From Acidobacteriota bacterium (lineage in GTDB: Bacteria; Acidobacteriota; Blastocatellia; Pyrinomonadales; Pyrinomonadaceae), in the NCBI GenBank assembly GCA_003222935.1, contig QHXL01000050.1, positions 26,536 to 32,031 of the forward strand: 5,496 bases of DNA, given 5' to 3'. The notes under the pieces were generated by a model, which ran no database searches, was not told the DNA's origin, and worked only from the letters and a program-made list of their open reading frames with translations. Below, piece after piece: positions 1 through 4,017 of the stretch. The number at the start of each line of letters is the position of its first letter. The stretch's first letter is position 1. The translations under genes and the position numbers were made by a program.

Positions 1-527
1 TCAATATTCCATCGTTGAATATCAATGGGTTCGGTAGTGGCGACGTTGGCAGCCTGGCTAGAAATGTCATCCCCACTACGGCAGCTGCGGTGCTGGACCT
101 GCGACTCGTGAAGGGAAACGATCACAAACGACAGGTGCAACGTCTGATCGAGCACATTCGCAAGCAAGGTTATTACGTCATCGATCGCAGCCCGAATGAT
201 GAAGAGCGCGCTGCCTATGCATTGATCGCAAAAGTAAATGCTCGTTCCGGAGGCTACAACGCCGAACGGACACGAATGGATCTGCCCATTTCGCTGGCGC
301 TAATCGAAGCTGTGCAGTCGACTTCTAAAGCGAAGGTCGTGTTGCTTCCTACGTCAGGTGGTAGCTTGCCGCTGTCGGTGATTACAGAGAATTTAAGGAC
401 GATAACGTTGTCAGTTCCAATCGCTAACTACGACAACAATCAGCATGCAGAGAACGAAAACATTCGGTTACAAAATCTTTGGGATGGTATCGAAACCTAC
501 GCCGCCATAATGACAATGAGCAAATAA
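1..527 (+). CDS. M20-family metallopeptidase, C-terminal part (5' truncated)
   Basis: The frame is open from base 3 to the TAA at 525-527 (174 visible residues), so the gene starts upstream of the window. A TTG at 15 lies inside the conserved domain and is not a start. The visible part begins with the end of the lid/dimerisation domain: a PSLNINGF-type strand, then SLARNVIPTTAAAVLDLRLV, typical of M20/M25/M40 peptidases. It ends in the catalytic domain, with the PTSGGSLPL loop (about visible residues 117-125) and a late His in NQHAENENIR (about residue 148), which in this family is the second-site zinc ligand. Family members are two-zinc exopeptidases, dipeptidases or N-acyl-amino-acid deacylases. 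The substrate cannot be decided here, and the N-terminal zinc ligands and any signal peptide are out of view. The stop is 2 nt from a large inverted repeat that probably ends the transcript. Family assignment is firm; the specific enzyme is unknown. Confidence 0.88.
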   Translation, partial: NIPSLNINGFGSGDVGSLARNVIPTTAAAVLDLRLVKGNDHKRQVQRLIEHIRKQGYYVIDRSPNDEERAAYALIAKVNARSGGYNAERTRMDLPISLALIEAVQSTSKAKVVLLPTSGGSLPLSVITENLRTITLSVPIANYDNNQHAENENIRLQNLWDGIETYAAIMTMSK

Positions 528-529
528 AA

Positions 530-696
530 TGTCCGATATGCTTCCGAATGTCCGCTCAAATGTCCGATATGCTTTAGCTTGTCGTGACTATATATAAGAG
601 CCGTTCTATCAGAGAGCGAATGTTGAGAATTAGACCGCCTTCTTCTTTCGGAACGACAAGCTAAAGCATATCGGACATTCGGAAGCATATCGGACA
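530..696. repeat. REPIN-like imperfect inverted repeat between convergent genes
   Basis: The left arm (530-584) begins TGTCCGATATGCTTCCGAAT and ends TAGCTTGTCG. The right arm (654-696) is its reverse complement, except that the left arm carries 12 extra bases (about 550-561), a partial duplication of the TGTCCG unit. Each arm itself contains TGTCCGATATGCTT twice in tandem. The arms enclose a 69-nt AT-rich centre (585-653) with no gene. The element starts 2 nt after the peptidase stop and ends 6 nt before the lipoprotein stop, so on RNA from either strand it would fold as a long hairpin and could act as a bidirectional terminator. Its ends read TGT...ACA, but no clear target-site duplication flanks it and no transposase is present. 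It resembles REPINs or small non-autonomous elements. A half-copy lies at 2736-2758. The structure is directly visible; mobility and terminator roles are inferred. Confidence 0.85.
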
Positions 697-702
697 AGTA
701 TT

Positions 703-1098
703 CTAGAAGGTGCAGTTGTAAGCTTTCATTGTTGTCTTGGCCTGTTCATGGGCACTCTTGCATGCGGTCACCAACCCCGCCCTTATTTGTGGATTAGCTG
801 CCTGATCGTGCCAGGTCTTTCTCCACGTCGCTAAAGTCGATTCAAATTGAGGGCGAACCTGGGCCGGCACTTTCTCCTTCACGCATGCCTCATAAGCCTT
901 GATGAATGCATCACACTCAGGCACACCCACGTCGCCGGCGCTGGCGGTAGTAGTTGTCGTTGTTGTTGCAGCGGGTGAGGCGGTCGGTGTTGTTGCATCA
1001 CGGTTCGTTGTCAGCTCAGTTTTTGCACAGCTAATCAGCAAAAGAGCAGACACCACGCAGAAAATTAAATAGGGGAATTTTGACGAAAAGTTTCTCAT
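703..1098 (-). CDS. Small four-cysteine lipoprotein of unknown function
   Basis: This is a predicted 131-residue lipoprotein. Residues 1-24 form a type II signal peptide: basic MRNFSSK, hydrophobic stretch, then lipobox LISC with the acylated Cys at 24. Ala at 25 gives no inner-membrane retention signal, so outer-membrane anchoring is likely. A low-complexity linker with seven consecutive Thr (about 45-51) follows. The mature domain (about 60-131) looks helical and has cysteines at 62, 72, 113 and 129, with a C-x9-C pair in CDAFIKAYEAC and the last Cys two residues from the C terminus. Two disulfides in the periplasm are plausible. I recall similar short Cys-rich proteins in deltaproteobacterial and acidobacterial genomes but cannot name a family or function. 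The ATG at 1098 is chosen because it places the signal peptide at the N terminus. The frame stays open to 1233, but that extension would bury the signal peptide. Confidence 0.75.
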   Translation of the reverse strand: MRNFSSKFPYLIFCVVSALLLISCAKTELTTNRDATTPTASPAATTTTTTTASAGDVGVPECDAFIKAYEACVKEKVPAQVRPQFESTLATWRKTWHDQAANPQIRAGLVTACKSAHEQAKTTMKAYNCTF

Positions 1099-1264
1099 GA
1101 TGTTCGAGACCCTTTCTGGGCCAATCCGGGAAGTTGAAAAAGCGTGCGCATAATACACGAGGTGGGCCAGCAGGGCGCAATAAAAACCTGGCAACAAAAA
1201 AGCCCCGGACTCAACCAGACAGATACTAAACAATCACAGATAACTGGTATGCTTCGTTTTCTAA
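1099..1264. other. Divergent intergenic region (lipoprotein / monooxygenase)
   Basis: This 166-nt gap must hold promoters for both divergent genes. On the minus strand a TATTAT hexamer at 1155-1150 is a good -10 candidate for the lipoprotein, giving a leader of about 45 nt. The best -35 candidates upstream of it (TTGCGC at 19 bp spacing, or a weaker hexamer at 17 bp) are poor. I see no convincing promoter pair for the plus-strand gene and no Shine-Dalgarno-like purine stretch just before its ATG. No operator-like palindrome stands out. Confidence 0.35.
1110..1117 (-). promoter_or_regulatory. Ribosome binding site of the lipoprotein gene
   Basis: On the minus strand the sequence reads AGAAAGGG. 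Its AAGGG core ends 11 nt upstream of the ATG at 1098. The spacing is slightly long, but it supports the internal start with the signal peptide over starts further upstream. Confidence 0.5.
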
Positions 1265-2506
1265 ATGAAAAATTCTTCCGGACCGCAACTACTTGAAACG
1301 CGTTGCTGTATCGCGGGTGGCGGGCCAGCAGGGATGATGCTGGGCCTTCTGCTCGCGCGCGCCGGAGTCGAAGTCGTCGTGCTGGAAAAGCACAAAGATT
1401 TCCTGCGCGACTTTCGGGGCGACACCATTCATCCTTCCACCCTGGAACTTATTTATGAACTCGGCTTGCTCGACGAGTTTCTCAAAATCCCTCACCAACG
1501 AGTGGTCCAACTCTCCGGTCAAATAGGCGATGAGACAATTCCAATTGGCGATTTCTCCCATCTCAAAACCAGGTGCAAATTCATCGCACTAATGCCGCAG
1601 TGGGACTTTCTTGATTTCCTGGCAGACAAGGGGCGTACCTATCCAACCTTTAAGGTAATCATGGAAGCGCAGGTGGTCGACTTGATCTATGAACAGGATC
1701 GAGTAGCAGGAGTAAAAGCAGAAACACCGGCCGGACCGTTAGAGATTCGTGCCTCGCTGACGGTCGGCGCCGACGGGCGACGATCAACTGTGCGGGAGCG
1801 GGCCAATTTGAAGGTTGAGGAACTCGGCGCACCGATCGATGTCTTATGGTTTCGAGTTCGACGTCTACCGAGCGATCCCGGTCAGGTGCTGGGAAGATTC
1901 AGTCGCGGCAAGATCATGGTCATGCTGGATCGCGGCGATTACTGGCAGTGTGGATTTGTGATAGCGAAGGGGAGCTTTGACGACATAAAAGAAAGAGGTC
2001 TCGACCGTTTTCACCAGGACCTACTCGGTGTTGCATCGTTCCTGCGCGATAGAATTGAAGAGTTGAATAATTGGGACAACATCAAGCTCTTAACTGTCGC
2101 CGTTGATCGTTTGTTGCAGTGGTATCGACCAGGAGTGCTTTGTATCGGCGATGCTGCTCATGCAATGTCGCCTGTTGGCGGTGTTGGGATAAACCTTGCC
2201 ATCCAGGATGCGGTTGCGACCGCCAATCTACTGGCCGATAAACTTGCTGGCGATAGAGTCACCACGGCCGATCTTGAAATGGTCCAGAAACGTCGACTCT
2301 TTCCGACTCGAGTGATCCAGGGAGTGCAGGTGTTTATTCAAAAGCGGGTGCTGAGTCGAGCGCTTGAAAACACTCGAGAGACTTCGGTCCCCTGGGTGCT
2401 GAAACTCTTCCGCTACTTTCCGATACTGAGGAGAATTCCCGCCTACCTCGTAGGAATTGGCGTACGCCCAGAACATATTCAGACAAGGGAGAACATCCAC
2501 AGGTAA
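1265..2506 (+). CDS. FAD-dependent monooxygenase/oxidoreductase (class A, UbiH/PHBH-like)
   Basis: This complete 413-residue protein belongs to the FAD_binding_3 / COG0654 family: single-component flavoprotein monooxygenases that use NAD(P)H and O2 to hydroxylate aromatic or polyketide-like substrates, usually in the cytoplasm. The N terminus has the Rossmann dinucleotide motif GGGPAG (18-23), with the acidic end of the second strand in VVVLEKH (37-43). RGDTIHPSTLELIYELG (51-67) is a conserved FAD-proximal segment. The DG motif is at 167-178 (VGADGRRSTVRE), and the second FAD motif GDAAHAMSPVGGVGIN is at 295-310. The C-terminal 70 residues are basic and hydrophobic and lack the thioredoxin-like domain of larger phenol hydroxylases. 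An in-frame TAA directly precedes the ATG, so this start is forced, yet there is no recognisable Shine-Dalgarno sequence. The substrate is unknown and no pathway partners flank it. Hairpin repeats begin 10 nt after the stop. Some relatives are halogenases or reductases, but the family call is secure. Confidence 0.9.
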   Translation: MKNSSGPQLLETRCCIAGGGPAGMMLGLLLARAGVEVVVLEKHKDFLRDFRGDTIHPSTLELIYELGLLDEFLKIPHQRVVQLSGQIGDETIPIGDFSHLKTRCKFIALMPQWDFLDFLADKGRTYPTFKVIMEAQVVDLIYEQDRVAGVKAETPAGPLEIRASLTVGADGRRSTVRERANLKVEELGAPIDVLWFRVRRLPSDPGQVLGRFSRGKIMVMLDRGDYWQCGFVIAKGSFDDIKERGLDRFHQDLLGVASFLRDRIEELNNWDNIKLLTVAVDRLLQWYRPGVLCIGDAAHAMSPVGGVGINLAIQDAVATANLLADKLAGDRVTTADLEMVQKRRLFPTRVIQGVQVFIQKRVLSRALENTRETSVPWVLKLFRYFPILRRIPAYLVGIGVRPEHIQTRENIHR

Positions 2507-2516
2507 CACGGCCTCA

Positions 2517-2549
2517 GATATCACCGGCTTTAGCCGCGTGGAGTTTCAA
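2517..2549 (-). repeat. 33-nt hairpin repeat, copy 1 (inverted)
   Basis: Read on the minus strand, this copy begins TTGAAACTCCACGCGGCTAA and matches the copies at 2584 and 2650, with 30/33 and 32/33 identities respectively. Its core folds as CCAC-(G bulge)-CGGCT-AA-AGCCG-GTG, losing the outermost pair found in copy 3. Copies 1 and 2 face each other across a 34-nt spacer and could form a 33-bp stem. Lying 10 nt after the monooxygenase stop, this pair could end that transcript. It resembles REP sequences mobilised by RAYT (IS200/IS605-like) transposases; none is encoded here. Confidence 0.85.
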
Positions 2550-2583
2550 TGTCTCCCGTTACTGTTGGTTGTGAGCCCGAAAA

Positions 2584-2616
2584 TTGAAACTCCACGCGAC
2601 TAAAGTCGGTGGTATC
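2584..2616 (+). repeat. 33-nt hairpin repeat, copy 2
   Basis: This copy is in direct orientation with copy 3 and inverted relative to copy 1. It differs from copy 3 only at 2599 (G to A) and 2606 (C to T). These two bases pair with each other in the predicted hairpin (CGACT-AA-AGTCG), so the stem is preserved by a compensatory double change. Confidence 0.88.
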
Positions 2617-2649
2617 TCAGAGTTGTCTCACAAGGTTCCTAGCGATAAG

Positions 2650-2682
2650 TTGAAACTCCACGCGGCTAAAGCCGGTGGTATC
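2650..2682 (+). repeat. 33-nt hairpin repeat, copy 3
   Basis: This copy forms the full hairpin: CCAC and CGGCT (2658-2667, with a bulged G at 2662) pair with AGCCG and GTGG. It lies 66 nt downstream of copy 2, start to start, with a 33-nt spacer unrelated in sequence to the copy 1/copy 2 spacer. Confidence 0.88.
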
Positions 2683-2735
2683 CCAGTGTTCAGATTCGCT
2701 GAACAACAACGAGAATGAGAGTTTTGCAAGAGGCT

Positions 2736-2758
2736 CTAAAGCATATCGGACATCCGGA
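2736..2758 (+). repeat. Solitary half-copy of the 530-696 repeat
   Basis: These 23 nt match 661-683 of the large inverted repeat with a single mismatch (T to C at 2754). The copy is alone, without an inverted partner or the second tandem unit. It ends 12 nt before the putative -35 element of the hydrolase gene. Its presence shows the sequence is a dispersed family and not a gene-specific terminator. Confidence 0.8.
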
Positions 2759-2770
2759 TGACTCCTTCTA

Positions 2771-2799
2771 TTGTCCATTTCTCATCACTTGAGTAGGAT
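2771..2799 (+). promoter_or_regulatory. Putative sigma-70-type promoter of the hydrolase gene
   Basis: TTGTCC (2771-2776, 4/6 to consensus) and TAGGAT (2794-2799, 4/6) are separated by exactly 17 bp. Transcription would start near 2806 and give a leader of about 40 nt. It follows the repeat cluster, which fits a transcript independent of the monooxygenase. The call rests on pattern only. Confidence 0.4.
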
Positions 2800-2832
2800 A
2801 AGTCCCACTCTTTCCATCAACACAAAACTGTC

Positions 2833-2838
2833 GGGGGA
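2833..2838 (+). promoter_or_regulatory. Ribosome binding site of the hydrolase gene
   Basis: GGGGGA ends 8 nt before the ATG at 2847. It is the only purine-rich stretch here and fixes the start that gives a clean signal peptide. Confidence 0.7.
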
Positions 2839-2846
2839 CGTAAATA

Positions 2847-3794
2847 ATGAAAACAATCATCAGCCTGGTTGTAGGCTTGTTTATCTTTTCGAGTTGCGCC
2901 CGCGCGCAAGACATGAGCGGACATCACCACCCAACTCCAGCGTCACCGGTCGACGCGGTCGAGACGCAGGAATGGGCCAAGCAACGCCTGGCTAAATCTT
3001 CCCGCCACCAGGAATGGGTCAAGGTTAAGAACGGCACGCGTGAAGTCAACAGCTTTGTCGTTTATCCGGAAGTTAAAAACAAAGCGACGGCCGTCATCGT
3101 GATTCACGAAATTTTTGGCATGAGCGACTGGGTGCAGAGTCTAACCGACCAACTGGCTGAAGCCGGTTACATCGCGATCGCCCCAGATCTACTTTCGGGC
3201 CTGGGACCAAACGGCGGAGGCACGAGCTCACTCGACCGCCAGGGCGTAGGTGCAGCAATTCGTGATTTGCCGCCGGATCAGATCACCGGCGACCTGAGCG
3301 CGATTGCCAACTACGTTTCGAAACTTCCGGCCTCGAATGGCAAAGTCGTCGTCACCGGTTACTGCTGGGGCGGCAGTCAGTCTTTTCGCTACGCCACCAA
3401 CAACCCGACGATAAAAGCTGCATTCGTTTTCTACGGCTCTGCGCCGGCGATCGAAAATGTGCCAGACAAAGCCGCACTGGCAAAGATCACCGCACCGGTA
3501 TACGGTTTTTACGCAGGCAATGACGCTCGTATTAATGCGACACTTCCCGCGACAAGCGCTGCGATGACGGAACTGAAGAAGACTTTCGATCCCGTAACTT
3601 ATGAAGGTGCAGGTCACGGATTCATGCGAGCCGGTGAGGCGCCGGAACCAACAAAGCCCACCGCGACCGGAGTCAAAGAAACCGACGACAAAGCCACTGC
3701 TGATTACGAGAAAGCCCTTACCGCATGGAAAGGCAATAAGAAAGCACGCGACGAAGCGTGGACCAGGTGGAAGAAATTACTGGCAGCAATCTAG
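2847..3794 (+). CDS. Exported dienelactone-hydrolase-family protein
   Basis: This 315-residue alpha/beta hydrolase has a signal peptide (MKTIISLVVGLFIFSSCARA, likely cleaved after ARA at 20; FSSC is a weak lipobox alternative). A short His-rich stretch follows (SGHHHP, about 24-29). The DLH domain spans about 60-312: the oxyanion/Glu region HEIFGM (87-92), the strand IAIAPDLLSG, the nucleophile elbow GYCWGG with Cys 173, Asp 226 in AGNDAR and His 257 in GAGHGFM. Together these give the Cys-Asp-His triad characteristic of dienelactone hydrolases rather than Ser esterases. Cytosolic DLH opens the lactone ring of dienelactones in chlorocatechol breakdown; an exported member more likely acts on another ester or lactone, and its substrate is unknown. 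A Pro/Thr/Lys-rich insertion of about 35 residues (264-298) separates the catalytic His from the terminal helix. It appears monocistronic, with its own promoter-like signal upstream and a hairpin 38 nt after the stop. Confidence 0.9.
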   Translation: MKTIISLVVGLFIFSSCARAQDMSGHHHPTPASPVDAVETQEWAKQRLAKSSRHQEWVKVKNGTREVNSFVVYPEVKNKATAVIVIHEIFGMSDWVQSLTDQLAEAGYIAIAPDLLSGLGPNGGGTSSLDRQGVGAAIRDLPPDQITGDLSAIANYVSKLPASNGKVVVTGYCWGGSQSFRYATNNPTIKAAFVFYGSAPAIENVPDKAALAKITAPVYGFYAGNDARINATLPATSAAMTELKKTFDPVTYEGAGHGFMRAGEAPEPTKPTATGVKETDDKATADYEKALTAWKGNKKARDEAWTRWKKLLAAI

Positions 3795-3832
3795 GAACCA
3801 ATACATTCCAGTTTGATTAGATCGGGTTGACC

Positions 3833-3850
3833 TCGCTCCGTTAGGAGCGA
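3833..3850 (+). terminator. 7-bp hairpin after the hydrolase gene, possible terminator
   Basis: TCGCTCC (3833-3839) pairs perfectly with GGAGCGA (3844-3850) around a GTTA loop, followed by the AT-rich CATATTTATA. There is no real T-run, so rho-independent termination is uncertain. The hairpin also looks like the start of the structured element that continues to 3917. Confidence 0.4.
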
Positions 3851-3866
3851 CATATTTATAGACGGC

Positions 3867-3917
3867 CGTTCCCCCGTCGAACTACCGCGCCGAAGGCGCG
3901 ATCCGTAGTTAGGAACG
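3867..3917. repeat. Nested inverted repeat (three stacked stems)
   Basis: From outside inward, CGTTCC (3867-3872) pairs with GGAACG (3912-3917), AACTAC (3880-3885) with GTAGTT (3905-3910), and CGCGCC (3886-3891) with GGCGCG (3895-3900), around a GAA loop. Small unpaired stretches lie at 3873-3879, 3901-3904 and 3911. A competing pairing, GACGG (3861-3865) with CCGTC (3874-3878), is possible. With the hairpin at 3833-3850 this makes an 85-nt highly structured intergenic element. It resembles dispersed intergenic repeats of acidobacterial genomes, but no second copy lies in this window. Confidence 0.65.
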
Positions 3918-3958
3918 AAATTTTAGAATGTTCGAACTCGAGTAATTTTACATCGACG

Positions 3959-3976
3959 CAATTCCCCCTGGAATTG
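3959..3976. promoter_or_regulatory. Perfect palindrome upstream of the VWFA-related gene
   Basis: CAATTCC and GGAATTG form a perfect 7-bp dyad around CCCT, ending 41 nt before the ATG at 4018. It could be an operator or a leader hairpin. A TTTACA hexamer (-35-like) lies just upstream at about 3947-3952, but I see no matching -10, so the promoter is not placed. Confidence 0.4.
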
Positions 3977-4003
3977 ATCTCTCCCTAGCATCGATTTCTT
4001 TTT

Positions 4004-4008
4004 AGGAG
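4004..4008 (+). promoter_or_regulatory. Ribosome binding site of the VWFA-related gene
   Basis: AGGAG lies 9 nt before the ATG at 4018 and is preceded by a T-rich stretch. It supports this start, which also gives a standard signal peptide. Confidence 0.8.
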
Positions 4009-4017
4009 ATCGCCGTC

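Noticed and set aside
497..697. 66-codon minus-strand open frame
   Set aside because: It lies almost entirely within the inverted repeat and overlaps the end of the peptidase gene. Its translation simply reads the repeat arms, and it has no ribosome site.
1190..1207. Terminator-like GGGGC followed by T-run on the minus strand
   Set aside because: No complementary upstream arm could be found to form a stem, and it lies upstream of the lipoprotein gene rather than after a gene.
1099..1233. 45-residue N-terminal extension of the lipoprotein
   Set aside because: It would place the signal peptide and lipobox internally; the ATG at 1098 has a purine-rich site upstream and a textbook lipoprotein N terminus.
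1163..1333. 12-nt direct repeat GGGCCAGCAGGG at about 1164 and 1322
   Set aside because: One copy encodes the conserved Gly-Pro-Ala-Gly of the FAD motif; a single short GC-rich match is plausibly chance.
1289..1561. 90-codon minus-strand frame inside the monooxygenase gene
   Set aside because: It is fully antisense to a well-conserved coding region, with no recognisable domain.
2228..2524. 98-codon minus-strand frame over the monooxygenase 3' end
   Set aside because: It is antisense to conserved coding sequence and its start region runs into a hairpin repeat; no family features.
2517..2682. CRISPR-like pattern: 33-nt repeats with 33-34-nt spacers
   Set aside because: There are only three copies, the first is in opposite orientation, the repeats are hairpin REP-type sequences, and no cas gene or leader is present.
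2771..2995. 74-codon plus-strand frame starting at the putative promoter
   Set aside because: It uses a TTG that is the -35 element and overlaps the hydrolase start in another frame; no ribosome site or domain.
3228..3617. 129-codon minus-strand frame within the hydrolase gene
   Set aside because: It is antisense to the catalytic domain of a clear enzyme; its composition is typical of a shadow frame.
1265..3794. Monooxygenase plus dienelactone hydrolase as an aromatic-degradation operon
   Set aside because: A 340-nt gap with hairpin repeats, a separate promoter-like signal and the export signal on the hydrolase argue against an operon or shared cytosolic pathway.
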